From Microbacterium excoecariae (GTDB taxonomy: Bacteria > Actinomycetota > Actinomycetes > Actinomycetales > Microbacteriaceae): a stretch of 64,000 nt of DNA. This document shows, in pieces, positions 46,247 to 55,130 of this stretch. The stretch covers positions 1,488,001 to 1,552,000 of the forward strand of contig NZ_JAANCO010000001.1 of NCBI RefSeq assembly GCF_011326725.1, in the 5' to 3' direction. Each line of letters starts with the position of its first letter. Within the stretch, counting starts at the first letter, position 1. The notes below the pieces were generated by a model. It was given only the letters and a program-made list of their open reading frames with translations. It searched no databases and was not told where the DNA came from. The translations under genes and the position numbers were made by a program.

Positions 46247-48286
46247 CTACGCGTCGAGGCCGCGGCTGCGCAGGAGCGGTCCGATGTCGGCGTCGCGGCC
46301 GCGGAACGCCCGGAACGCCGCGCGCGCGGGCACGGACCCGCCCACGGCGAGGACGTGTCGCCGAAAGCGTTCGCCGTTTGCGCGCGTGAGTCCGCCGCCC
46401 CGCGCGAACCACTCGGCGGCGTCGGCGGCCGGCACCTCGGCCCAGATGTACGCGTAGTAGGCGGCGCTGTACGCGCCCGCGAAGATGTGGCGGAACGTCG
46501 TCGAGTGGTAGCGCGGGGGGACGAGCTCGTCTTCGAGGCCCACCTCCGCGAGCGCGCGAGCCTCGAAGTCGGCGATGTCGGTCACGGCGCGCGCTTCGGC
46601 GGGCCCGAGCGCGTGCCATGCCTGATCGAGCCACGCGGCCTGCAGGTACTCGCTCGTCGCGTGCCCCTGACCGTGGGATGCGGCCCCGAGCGCCTCGGCG
46701 GCACCGGCCGGGAGGGGCGCGCCCGTCTCGACGTGCCGGGCGTAGTGCGGCAGGACGTCGGGGTGAAACGCCCACATCTCGTTCACCTGGTTGGGGAACT
46801 CCACGACGTCGCGCCCCACCGCCGTCCCCGCGAAGGTCGGGTACGGCACGCGCGCGAACAGCCCGTGGAGGGCGTGTCCGAACTCGTGGAAGAGGGTCTC
46901 CACCTCGCCGAGGCCGAGGAACGCGGTCGCGCCGGGCGCCGGCAGCGGGACGTTGAGCGTGTTGACGACGACGGGCAGCGTGCCGCGCAGGTCCGATTGC
47001 GCGACGATCGCGTTCATCCAGGCGCCGCCGCGCTTCGTCTCGCGCGCGAACAGGTCGAGCACGTAGAGGCCGACGGGGGAGCCGTCCTCCTCCACGACGT
47101 CGAAGAAGCGCACGTCCTCGTGGTAGCCGGGCAGGTCGCAGCGCTCCGCGAACTGGACGCCGTACAGCCGGCTGGCGGCGAAGAACACGCCGTCAGTGAG
47201 GACCCGATCCGCCGCGAACCAGGGCCTGAGCGCCGCGACGTCGACCCCGTCGCGATCCGCGCGGATCCGCTCGCGGTAGAACGGCACGTCGTGCGCGGCC
47301 AGCGCGATGCCGTCGACGCCCGCCGCGGGCGCGATCTCCGCGCGCTCGCGCGCGACGTTTCGAGCCGTGGGAGCGGCGAGGGCGAGGATCCGCTCGCGCA
47401 CCGCCTCGGGGGAGCCGGCGGTCTCGTCGGCCGTCACGTACGCCGCGTGCGAGGCGAAGCCCAGAAGGCGCGCGCGCTCGGCGCGCAGCGCGGCGATCTC
47501 GCGCACGACGTCGCGGTTGTCGCCGTCGCCGCCCCGCCGCCCGCGGGCGAGCGACGCCGCGAGCAGGCGCGCGCGCACGTCGCGGCGCTCGAGCCGGGCC
47601 AGCAGAGGGTGCAGCGTGGGCTGAGGGAGCCCGAGGAGCCCGCCGTTGTGATCGTCGCGGGCGCGGGCCGCCGCAATCGCCGACGCGGTCTGCGTCGCGT
47701 CAAGCCCCGCCATCTCCTCCTCCGACACCCGCACGGCGAGCGCCGCGGCGTCGTCGAGCAGGTGGCGCCCGAAGGCTGTCTGGAGCTCGGCGAGCCGGCG
47801 GTTCAGCGCGGCCAGCCGCGCGCGGTCGTCCTCGTCGAGCGCCGCCCCCGCGCGGCGCATCCGCGCGTGCCGGCGCTCGAGGAGGAGGAGGTCCACGGGT
47901 GCAAGGCCGAGGCCGTCCCGCCGGGCGTGCACGGCGTCGAGCCGCGCGAAGACCGCCGCGTCCATGTCGACGAGGTCGGCGTGCTCGGCGAGCCGCGGCG
48001 CGATCTGTTCCTCAAGATCCCGGATCGCGGGCGTGGCGTGCGCCGCGGAGACGGTGTGGAAGGTCCGGGTGACGCGGTCGAGCAGCGCCCCCGAGCGCTC
48101 GAGGGCGCGGGCGGTGTTCTCGAATGTCGGCGGCGCGGCGTCGGCGCCGATCTCCGCGATCTCGGCGAGGTGCTCCGCGAACGCCCGCGCGAAGGCGGGG
48201 AGATAGTGCTCGGGGCGGATCCGCGCGAAATCCGGGAGGGAGTAGGGCAGGCCGCTCTCGTTAAGGAGCGGGTTGTCGCCGGTCAT
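46247..48286 (-). CDS. M3-family zinc metallopeptidase (Dcp/OpdA-like)
   Basis: A 679-aa oligopeptidase with the zinc site LFHEFGHALHGLFARV near residue 460, a conserved downstream helix, and a C-terminal segment with TFRHIFAGAYSAAYYAYIWAE. This suits a peptidyl-dipeptidase Dcp or oligopeptidase A that recycles cytoplasmic peptides. No signal peptide. ATG 48286 lies six bases after TAGGGT (minus strand, 48293-48298), so the mRNA is probably leaderless. Confidence 0.9.
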   Translation of the reverse strand: MTGDNPLLNESGLPYSLPDFARIRPEHYLPAFARAFAEHLAEIAEIGADAAPPTFENTARALERSGALLDRVTRTFHTVSAAHATPAIRDLEEQIAPRLAEHADLVDMDAAVFARLDAVHARRDGLGLAPVDLLLLERRHARMRRAGAALDEDDRARLAALNRRLAELQTAFGRHLLDDAAALAVRVSEEEMAGLDATQTASAIAAARARDDHNGGLLGLPQPTLHPLLARLERRDVRARLLAASLARGRRGGDGDNRDVVREIAALRAERARLLGFASHAAYVTADETAGSPEAVRERILALAAPTARNVARERAEIAPAAGVDGIALAAHDVPFYRERIRADRDGVDVAALRPWFAADRVLTDGVFFAASRLYGVQFAERCDLPGYHEDVRFFDVVEEDGSPVGLYVLDLFARETKRGGAWMNAIVAQSDLRGTLPVVVNTLNVPLPAPGATAFLGLGEVETLFHEFGHALHGLFARVPYPTFAGTAVGRDVVEFPNQVNEMWAFHPDVLPHYARHVETGAPLPAGAAEALGAASHGQGHATSEYLQAAWLDQAWHALGPAEARAVTDIADFEARALAEVGLEDELVPPRYHSTTFRHIFAGAYSAAYYAYIWAEVPAADAAEWFARGGGLTRANGERFRRHVLAVGGSVPARAAFRAFRGRDADIGPLLRSRGLDA

Positions 48287-48292
48287 TCGCCC

Positions 48293-48298
48293 ACCCTA
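48293..48298 (-). promoter_or_regulatory. -10 box TAGGGT of the M3 peptidase gene
   Basis: TAGGGT ends six bases before the ATG, between the start codon and the terminator of the valS operon. Confidence 0.4.
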
Positions 48299-48301
48299 CG
48301 A

Positions 48302-48336
48302 CGCAGGCGGCGCCCCGCGAGGAGGCGCCGCCTGCG
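48302..48336 (-). terminator. Hairpin closing the valS operon
   Basis: CGCAGGCGGCGCC/GGCGCCGCCTGCG, a perfect 13-bp stem with a nine-base loop, lies just after the 77-aa gene stop on the minus strand. Confidence 0.65.
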
Positions 48337-48349
48337 CGACGGGGACGTC

Positions 48350-48583
48350 TCAGTCCATGGGATCGAAGGTCGACACGGTCGCGCGCCCGTCGGCGCCGAG
48401 CGTGATCTCGATCCCGCTGTCGAGCTCCGCGATGGGGCGGGACTCGAGCCAGGTGAGGGTCCACATCGGCTGCGGCCCGACGCCCGGGAGCGTCGCCTCC
48501 ACCTTCTCGATTTCCTCGCGGACGACGGCGGGGACCGACGCGGGGGGCTGTTCGCCCGCCCGCCAGCGCGTTCCGAGTTGCAT
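48350..48583 (-). CDS. Small protein, 77 aa, coupled to valS
   Basis: A 77-aa acidic protein starting at ATG 48583, which overlaps the valS stop by one base (TGATG). Segments PAVVREEIEKVEATL, WTLTWLESRPIAELDSGIEITL and DGRATVSTFDPMD suggest a helix followed by a small beta-sheet. No family recognised. Translational coupling to a tRNA synthetase and the shared terminator suggest a housekeeping role, not a random ORF. Confidence 0.6.
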   Translation of the reverse strand: MQLGTRWRAGEQPPASVPAVVREEIEKVEATLPGVGPQPMWTLTWLESRPIAELDSGIEITLGADGRATVSTFDPMD

Positions 48584-51150
48584 CAGGACTCCTGTTCCGC
48601 GAGCTCGATCGAGGTGACGCTCAGCTCGTCGCCTGAGGCGATCTCGAGCTGGGCGATGCGGCCGACCGCTCGCAGGTCGGCCTCGGCCAGACGCAGGGCG
48701 TCGGCCTGCGCCTCGGGGGCGACGATGCGCGCCGAGGCGACGGGGGTACGCTGCGAGGCCTTCGCCTCGGTCTTCGCCCGGCGAATCCCGATGAGCGCCT
48801 GCGACGCGGCCTGGAGCACGGCGGGATCGCCGCCCAGGTCGCTCGGGACCGGCCACGCGGCGCGGTGCACGGATCCGTCCTGGAACCAGCTCCAGGCCTC
48901 CTCGGCCGCGAACGACACGACGGGGGCGAGGAGCCGCAGCACGGTCGACAGCGCGGTGCGCAGGGCCGCGGCGGCGGACGCGCCCGCCGCGCCGCCCGCG
49001 TAAGCGCGCTCCTTGACGAGCTCGAGGTAGTCGTCGCAGAACGTCCAGAAGAACGCCTCCGACACCTCGAGGGCCCGGGCGTGGTCGTACGCGTCGAGGG
49101 ATGCGGTCGCCTGGGCGACCACGCCGTCGAGCGTCGCGAGCATCGACAGGTCGAGCGGGTCGGTGATCTCGGCGTCGTCCGGGGCGTCGAATCCGAGCGC
49201 GAACTTTGCCGCGTTGAGGACCTTGATCGCGAGGCGGCGGCCGATCTTGATCTGGGTCGGGTTCTGCGGGTCGAACGCCGCGTCCGTGCCGAGGCGGCTG
49301 GAGGCCGCCCAGTAGCGGACGGCGTCGGATCCGTGTTGGTCGAGGATGTCGGCGGGCGTGACGACGTTGCCCTTCGACTTGGACATCTTCTTGCGGTCGG
49401 GATCCACGATGAAGCCCGAGATCGACGCGTGGTGCCAGGGGGCGCGGCCGTCCTCGAGCGCGCTGCGCAGCATGGTCGAGAAGAGCCAGGTGCGGATGAT
49501 GTCCTGACCCTGCGGGCGGACGTCGAACGGCGCGACGAGGTCCCAGAGGCCGTCGTTCGTGCCCCAGCGCCCCGCGAGCTGCGGCGTGAGGGAGCTCGTC
49601 GCCCACGTGTCGAACACGTCGGTCTCGGCCTCGAAGCCGTTCGCGGCGCCGCGCTGGTCCTCCGTGAAGCCCGGGGGAACGTCGCTGGACGGGTCGACCG
49701 GGAGCGAGGCGGCGTCGGGGACGAGCACGCGGTCGTAGTCGCGCGCGCCGTTCTCGTCGAGGCCGTACCAGACGGGGATCGGCACGCCGAAGAACCGCTG
49801 GCGGGACACGAGCCAGTCGCCGGTGAGCCCGCCCACCCAGTTTTCGTAGCGCACGCGCATGAACTCCGGGTGGAATTCGACCTGCTGGCCGAGCGAGATC
49901 AGCTCGTCGCGGAGCTTCTCGTCGCGCGCGCCATTGCGGATGTACCACTGGCGCGTCGAGACGATCTCGAGCGGGCGGTCGCCCTTCTCGAAGAACTTCA
50001 CGGGGTGCGTGAACTGCGCGCCCGTGTGGACGAGCTCGCCCGAGGCGTCGAGGAGCTCGACGATGCGCTTCTGCGCGCTGAAGACCGTCTTGCCGGCGAG
50101 CTCCGCGTACGCCGCGACCCCCGCCTCGGAGGCGATGACGTCGGGGGCGTCGGCGAGCACGCGGCCGTCCTTGCCGATGATGGTGCGGTTCGGCAGGTCG
50201 AGCTCGCGCCACCAGATGATGTCGTTCATGTCGCCGAACGTGCAGATCATCGCGATGCCGGATCCCTTGTCCGGCTGGGCGAGCGGGTGCGACAGGACGG
50301 GCACCTCGACGCCGAACAGCGGCGTCGTGACGGTCTGGCCGAAGAACGGCTGGTAGCGCTCGTCGTCGGGGTGGGCCACGAGCGCGACGCACGCGGCGAG
50401 CAGCTCGGGGCGCGTTGTCTCGATGAGGATGTCGCCGGATCCGTCCGTCTTGTGGAAGGCGAGCCGGTGATAGGCCGCGGGGCGCTCGCGGTCCTCGAGC
50501 TCGGCCTGCGCGATGGCGGAGCGGAAGTCGATGTCCCACAGCGTCGGCGCGAGGGCCTGGTAGGCCTCGCCGCGCTCGACGTTCGCGAGGAACGCGGCCT
50601 GGCTCGTGCGGATCGTCTCGTCGGAGATCGTGCGGTAGTTCTGGGTCCAGTCGACCGAGAGCCCGAGCTGGCGCCAGAGCTCCTCGAACTTCGCCTCGTC
50701 CTCGACCGTGAGCTTCTCGCACAGCTCGGTGAAGTTGCGGCGGCTGATCGGCACCTGGTCGGCGGCCTTGATGTTCTTCGTCGTGCCCTCGAACGGCGGG
50801 ACGAAGTCGGCGTCGTAGGGGAGCGAGGGGTCGCAGCGCACGCCGTAGTAGTTCTGCACGCGGCGCTCGGTCGGGAGGCCGTTGTCGTCCCACCCGATCG
50901 GGTAGAACACGTTCTTGCCGCGCATGCGCTCGAAGCGGGCCTTGACGTCGGTGTGCGTGTAGCTGAAGACGTGGCCGATGTGCAGGGATCCCGACGCGGT
51001 CGGCGGCGGCGTGTCGATCGAGTAGACGCCGGCGCGCCCCGAGGCCTCGGCGGCGGTGCGGTCGAAGCGGTAGGTGCCCGTGGCCTCCCAGCGCTCACCC
51101 CACTTCGCCTCGAGCCCCTCGAGTTTGGGCTTGTCGGGGATGTCTGCCAT
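48583..51150 (-). CDS. valS: Valyl-tRNA synthetase
   Basis: An 855-aa class I synthetase. The HIGH motif is in SGSLHIGHVFSYTHTDV near residue 54, KMSKS in KKMSKSKGNVV near 590, with the CP1 editing domain between them and an anticodon-binding helical domain after. The coiled-coil tail common to many bacterial ValRS appears reduced. ATG 51150 gives the MADIPDKPKLEGLEAKW start; an ATG 11 codons upstream has no ribosome site. No T-box is visible upstream. Confidence 0.95.
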   Translation of the reverse strand: MADIPDKPKLEGLEAKWGERWEATGTYRFDRTAAEASGRAGVYSIDTPPPTASGSLHIGHVFSYTHTDVKARFERMRGKNVFYPIGWDDNGLPTERRVQNYYGVRCDPSLPYDADFVPPFEGTTKNIKAADQVPISRRNFTELCEKLTVEDEAKFEELWRQLGLSVDWTQNYRTISDETIRTSQAAFLANVERGEAYQALAPTLWDIDFRSAIAQAELEDRERPAAYHRLAFHKTDGSGDILIETTRPELLAACVALVAHPDDERYQPFFGQTVTTPLFGVEVPVLSHPLAQPDKGSGIAMICTFGDMNDIIWWRELDLPNRTIIGKDGRVLADAPDVIASEAGVAAYAELAGKTVFSAQKRIVELLDASGELVHTGAQFTHPVKFFEKGDRPLEIVSTRQWYIRNGARDEKLRDELISLGQQVEFHPEFMRVRYENWVGGLTGDWLVSRQRFFGVPIPVWYGLDENGARDYDRVLVPDAASLPVDPSSDVPPGFTEDQRGAANGFEAETDVFDTWATSSLTPQLAGRWGTNDGLWDLVAPFDVRPQGQDIIRTWLFSTMLRSALEDGRAPWHHASISGFIVDPDRKKMSKSKGNVVTPADILDQHGSDAVRYWAASSRLGTDAAFDPQNPTQIKIGRRLAIKVLNAAKFALGFDAPDDAEITDPLDLSMLATLDGVVAQATASLDAYDHARALEVSEAFFWTFCDDYLELVKERAYAGGAAGASAAAALRTALSTVLRLLAPVVSFAAEEAWSWFQDGSVHRAAWPVPSDLGGDPAVLQAASQALIGIRRAKTEAKASQRTPVASARIVAPEAQADALRLAEADLRAVGRIAQLEIASGDELSVTSIELAEQES

Positions 51151-51284
51151 GCGTGGAACTCCTAGCGGCGCTATGGGCGGCACGGTGTCTGCGTGCCTGA
51201 TGTGGGGTTTGGGGTCAGTCTACAAGCGCGCGCCGAGCGCGCGCGGTGCGGCACCCCTTGTGCATCAGCCACCCCCGCGCTAAC

Positions 51285-51304
51285 GTGCAACCAAATGGTT
51301 GTAC
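51285..51304. promoter_or_regulatory. Operator overlapping the ArsR-family start codon
   Basis: GTGCAACCA-AA-TGGTTGTAC is an inverted repeat with nine-base arms differing at one position. The ATG of the regulator gene (51295) lies inside it. The -10 TAACGT is at 51281-51286. Binding would cover the transcription start and the start codon of a leaderless mRNA. Confidence 0.65.
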
Positions 51305-51636
51305 AAGGAGATCTCAGCGGCGCCGACGTGGACCGGATCTTCCGGGCCCTCGCCGACGCGACGCGCCGCGACATCGTGCGGCGCACCCTCACCGACAGCG
51401 CGTCCGTCAGCCAACTGGCGGCCGCGTACGAGATGAGTTTCGCCGCGGTGCAGAAGCACATCGCGGTCCTGGAAGAGGCGGGGCTCGTGACGAAGACCCC
51501 GCGGGGCCGGGAGCGCGTGGTGCAGGGCGAGCCGGAGCGGATCCGGCGCGCGCAGCGGCTGCTCGCGACCTACGAAGACATCTGGCGGGGGCGGGTCTCG
51601 CGCCTCGACGCCCTCCTCGACGACATGAAGGAGTGA
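51295..51636 (+). CDS. ArsR-family regulator
   Basis: A 113-aa winged-helix repressor: DRIFRALADATRRDIVRRTL, SVSQLAAAYEMSFAAVQKHIAVLEEAGLV and a basic wing TKTPRGRERVVQ. No metal-binding Cys motif is present, so it is of the group that accompanies AHSA1/SRPBCC genes. ATG 51295 is eight bases after TAACGT and within the operator, pointing to autorepression. The AHSA1 gene starts four bases after its stop, so both are one operon. Confidence 0.88.
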   Translation: MVVQGDLSGADVDRIFRALADATRRDIVRRTLTDSASVSQLAAAYEMSFAAVQKHIAVLEEAGLVTKTPRGRERVVQGEPERIRRAQRLLATYEDIWRGRVSRLDALLDDMKE

Positions 51637-51640
51637 ACCG

Positions 51641-52618
51641 ATGCCCATCACCTCGATCGACACCGATCACGACGCGCTCACGACGACGATCGTCGCCGAC
51701 TTCGCGGCGCCCCCGCAGCAGGTCTGGGACGCGTACGCGGATCCGCGGATCATCGAGCGGTTCTGGGGGCCGGAGGAGTGGCCCGCGACGTTCACGCGAC
51801 ACGACATGTTCCCGGGCGGTCAGAGCCGGTACACCATGACGGGGCCGGACGGCGACACGTCGAGCGGGTACTGGGAGTTCCTCGCGGTGGACGCTCCGCG
51901 CTCCTTCGAGGTGCTCGACGGATTCTGCGGGCCGGACGGCGAGCCGAATCGCGACATGCCCTCCATGCGGATGACCTACCGCTTCGACGAGACCGCATCC
52001 GGCACGCGCATGACGTCGGTGACGTACTTCCACACGCTCGAGGAACTCGAGCAGCTCGTCGCGATGGGCATGGAGGAGGGCACGGCCTCGGCCATGAGCC
52101 AGATCGACGCCGTCCTCGCGGACCTCTCCGCGTTCGCCGCCGACCGCGCGACGCAGCTGCAGGAGCTCTTCGACACGCAGGTCCGCATCTCCCGCGTGGT
52201 GGCGGGCACGCCCGAGCAGGTCTGGCGCGCGCACCACGACGCCGACCTCCTTGCGCGCTGGATGCTCGGGCCCGACGGCTGGACGATGACGGAGGCGACG
52301 CCGCCCGGGGAACCCGGATCCGCGTTCCGCTACGCCTGGGCGCCCGAGGATCCGTCCGCGGGGGCGCCCTTCGCCATCGCGGGCGAGGTGCTCGAAAGTG
52401 ACGCCCCGCACCGCCTCGCGCACACGGAGCGGATGGAGGACATGCCGGGGGAGACCCGCAACGAGATGACGCTGACGCCCGTGCCCGGCGGCACCCTCCT
52501 CGTGTACGTCATCACGTATCCCAGCGCGGAGGTGCGCGGCGCCGTGCTCGCCACGGGGATGGTCGACGGCATGGAGGCCAGCTACCGGCGGCTGGACGGC
52601 GTGGCCGCGGGAGCCTGA
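51641..52618 (+). CDS. Double SRPBCC (AHSA1-like) domain protein
   Basis: A 325-aa protein with two START/AHSA1-like modules, about residues 5-155 (FAAPPQQVWDAYADPRIIERFWGPEEW) and 175-320 (VAGTPEQVWRAHHDADLLARWMLGPDGW). The repeat of the PxQVW...WxxP pattern shows an internal duplication. Such domains bind hydrophobic ligands. In ArsR-AHSA1 pairs the regulator represses the operon until a ligand appears; the ligand here is unknown. The gene ends shortly before the poly-G/poly-C stretch. Confidence 0.85.
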   Translation: MPITSIDTDHDALTTTIVADFAAPPQQVWDAYADPRIIERFWGPEEWPATFTRHDMFPGGQSRYTMTGPDGDTSSGYWEFLAVDAPRSFEVLDGFCGPDGEPNRDMPSMRMTYRFDETASGTRMTSVTYFHTLEELEQLVAMGMEEGTASAMSQIDAVLADLSAFAADRATQLQELFDTQVRISRVVAGTPEQVWRAHHDADLLARWMLGPDGWTMTEATPPGEPGSAFRYAWAPEDPSAGAPFAIAGEVLESDAPHRLAHTERMEDMPGETRNEMTLTPVPGGTLLVYVITYPSAEVRGAVLATGMVDGMEASYRRLDGVAAGA

Positions 52619-52644
52619 GCGGCCCGGCCCGATACGCGCGGCGT

Positions 52645-52735
<91 letters not shown>

Positions 52736-52746
52736 GCCGCGGTGGG

Positions 52747-54339
52747 TCAGCCGACGGACGTGTCGGCGGCCGAGATGATCGGGATCTCGCTCGTGCGGTC
52801 GCTCGCGAGCGCGGCCGACGGCGTGATCTCGGGCTTCTCGCCGCGGCGCAGCGCGCGGAACAGCTTCATCGTCGCGTCCGACCACGCCGTGATGTTCCAC
52901 CGCTTCGAGGAGCGCACGAGGTCGCGCATGCGCTCGCGCCGCCCCCCCTCGCTCATCGCGAGCGCCGCGTCGAGCGCGCGGTCCATCGCCTTGTAGCTGA
53001 AGGGGTTCACGGGGATCTGACCCTCGAGCAGCACGGCGCAGCCGGCGAACTCCGACAGAATCAGGGCGCCCGTTCCCTCCTCACCCTGCGCAATGCAGTA
53101 CTCGGGCGCGACGAGGTTGAGCCCGTCGGCGATGGGCGTGATCGAGCAGACGTCGGCCGCGCGGTAGTACGCGACGAGCTCGTCCATCGGGATCGCCGTC
53201 GAGACGAGCGAGACCGGCTGCCACTCGAAGGATCCGTGGGTGCCGTTGATCCGGCCCGTGAGCTCCTCGATCTTCTGCTGCACCTCGTCGTAGGCCGCCA
53301 TGTTGCGGTTGGCGCCGACGGACACGAGCATCAGGCGCACCTTCCCGCGCAGCTCGGGGCGGCGCTGAAGGAGGCGCTCGAAGGTCTCGAGCTGCTCGAT
53401 GTTGCCCTTCGTGTAGTCGGTGCGCGAGACCGACAGGATCATCGCCGCGTCCCCCACCCAGTCGCGAATCTCCTGCACCCGCTCGGCGAAGCCCTCGCGC
53501 TCGGTGAGCTCCGTCACGTACGCGTCGTTGACGCCCACGGGGTTCGTCTCGATGTGGATCAGGTGCCCGTGGTGCTCCATGAGCGTCGGCGTCCAGCGCT
53601 CGCTGAGCGCGTCGCCGCGGGGCGACATGTCCGGATCCGTCGGCTGATCGGCGATCGTGCGCGCCGAGGTGAGCGAGCGGGCGACCGAGACGAAGCTCTG
53701 CGCGTAGCGGGGGATGTGGAAGCCGACCGAGTCGCACTCGAGGAGCGAGCGCACGATCTCCTCGCGCCAGGGGAGCACGTTGAACATGCCGGAGGCGGGG
53801 AACGGCGTGTGGTGGAAGAACGCGATCTTCACCGACGGCTTGATCTCGCGGAGGAACCCGGGCACGAGCCACAGGTTGTAATCGTGGATCCACACGACCG
53901 CGTCGTCGCTCGCGGCGTCCGCCGCGGCCTGGGCGAACTTGCGGTTCACCGACCGGAAGGTCTCCCAGTCGACCGGGTCGTAGTTATAGCGCTCCTTGAA
54001 GCCGTGCAGGATCGGCCAGAACGCCTCCTTCGAGGTGAGGTGGTAGAAGCTCGACACCTCGTGCTCGGTCAGCGGCAGGCGGTTCACGCGGTACGACCCG
54101 TAGCTGTCGTCGATCTCGACGATCTGCTCGAACTGCGGGTCCTCGGGCGTCTCGGTCTGCTTCCACGCCACCCAGGCCGCCGACTCCATGCGGCCCATGA
54201 CGCCCTTGATGGTGGGGACGATGCCGTTGGGGCTGGAGTTCTCACGAAGCTCGGTCGTGCCGTCCTCGAGGGTGACCTCCTCGTAGGGCTGGCGGTGGTA
54301 GACGACGACGAGGTCGCTCTTTTCGGTCTTGGCAGTCAT
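52747..54339 (-). CDS. ggpS: GT20 synthase, probable glucosylglycerol-phosphate synthase
   Basis: A 530-aa GT20 glycosyltransferase, longer than OtsA (about 470). Its N-terminus VVVYHRQPYEEV and SPNGIVPTIKGVMGRMESAAWVAWKQ resembles cyanobacterial GgpS rather than the GGLAxG loop of trehalose-6-phosphate synthase. Donor-site blocks WIHDYNLWLVPGFLRE, FFHHTPFPASGMFNVLPWREEI, SVSRTDYTKGNIEQLETFERLL and ITPIADGLNLVAPEYC are intact. It would join ADP-glucose (or another NDP-glucose) to glycerol-3-phosphate. ATG 54339 overlaps the phosphatase stop. Its operon also has gpsA, which makes the proposed acceptor. Trehalose-6-phosphate synthase remains the alternative. Confidence 0.72.
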   Translation of the reverse strand: MTAKTEKSDLVVVYHRQPYEEVTLEDGTTELRENSSPNGIVPTIKGVMGRMESAAWVAWKQTETPEDPQFEQIVEIDDSYGSYRVNRLPLTEHEVSSFYHLTSKEAFWPILHGFKERYNYDPVDWETFRSVNRKFAQAAADAASDDAVVWIHDYNLWLVPGFLREIKPSVKIAFFHHTPFPASGMFNVLPWREEIVRSLLECDSVGFHIPRYAQSFVSVARSLTSARTIADQPTDPDMSPRGDALSERWTPTLMEHHGHLIHIETNPVGVNDAYVTELTEREGFAERVQEIRDWVGDAAMILSVSRTDYTKGNIEQLETFERLLQRRPELRGKVRLMLVSVGANRNMAAYDEVQQKIEELTGRINGTHGSFEWQPVSLVSTAIPMDELVAYYRAADVCSITPIADGLNLVAPEYCIAQGEEGTGALILSEFAGCAVLLEGQIPVNPFSYKAMDRALDAALAMSEGGRRERMRDLVRSSKRWNITAWSDATMKLFRALRRGEKPEITPSAALASDRTSEIPIISAADTSVG

Positions 54340-55130
54340 GACGTGAGCTCCTGTGGGGGATCGGGATGGAGCGCGAACGCGCGGATGGCCTCGGCGATGC
54401 CGGCGGCCCCGGGAAGCGAGCAGTGGAGCGCGCGGGGGAGGTCGCGGGTCGCGTCGAGGAGGACCTGCTCGGCGCCGCCGACCACGGCGCCGGCGAGGCC
54501 GGTCTGGAACATCGTGAGGTCGTTGAGCGTGTCGCCCGCGACGAGCACCCGCTCGGCGTCGATGCCGAGCTGCGCGATCAGCCGCATCAGCGAGGGTCCC
54601 TTCGAGACCCCGCCCGGCAGCACGTCGAGGTAGCACCCGTGGGAGATCAGCACGTCGAGCCCCGCCTCCTTGAGCGGCCGGATGCTCTCCGGGTCGTAGG
54701 CGTCCGGATCCCAGTGGTACGAGACGCGGTGGCGGAAGGCCGTGTCCTGCTCGACGAGCCCGGGCGCGTCCCGGAGGACCTCGCGGATCCAGTCGCCGCG
54801 GTTTCCCCACGCGTCGCGGATGTGCGCCTCGAGGTCGTCGAGGGGGGCGACCCGACCGCCCTGGACCCCTGCGATGGTCGTCCCGACGTCGCCGACGACG
54901 AAGTCGGGCCACGGCGCGACGACGCGGTCGCCGCGCCAGGCGTCGGCGCCGTCCCCGCAGAGCGCCTCGATGTACTCGGGGTCGCGCCCCGTGACGAACA
55001 CGAGGCCGACCTCATCGCGGTGGCGCCGGATCCAGTCGTAGAGCTCCTCGCGCTGGGCGGCGCTGCCGCCGAGGAAGGTGCCGTCAAGGTCGGTGGCGAG
55101 GACGAAGGTCCAGTTGGCGGGGGAAGTCAT
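54336..55130 (-). CDS. HAD-family phosphatase (probable glucosylglycerol-phosphate phosphatase)
   Basis: A 264-aa HAD hydrolase of the Cof/sucrose-phosphatase-like class: motif I LATDLDGTFLGG near residue 12, motif II VFVTGRDPEY near 45, Lys in GGVSKGPSLMRL near 182 and motif IV VLVAGDTLNDLTMFQ near 203. Its place between gpsA and the GT20 synthase, with ATGA overlaps on both sides, points to removal of phosphate from the synthase product. OtsB-like sequence signatures are not obvious. Confidence 0.8.
   Translation of the reverse strand: MTSPANWTFVLATDLDGTFLGGSAAQREELYDWIRRHRDEVGLVFVTGRDPEYIEALCGDGADAWRGDRVVAPWPDFVVGDVGTTIAGVQGGRVAPLDDLEAHIRDAWGNRGDWIREVLRDAPGLVEQDTAFRHRVSYHWDPDAYDPESIRPLKEAGLDVLISHGCYLDVLPGGVSKGPSLMRLIAQLGIDAERVLVAGDTLNDLTMFQTGLAGAVVGGAEQVLLDATRDLPRALHCSLPGAAGIAEAIRAFALHPDPPQELTS

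Noticed and set aside
52747..54339. Assigning the GT20 gene to trehalose synthesis (otsA) with the HAD gene as otsB.
   Set aside because: The N-terminal loop is of the SPNGIVPT type, the protein is longer than OtsA, the phosphatase lacks obvious OtsB signatures, and gpsA is in the operon. Trehalose is kept as an alternative only.
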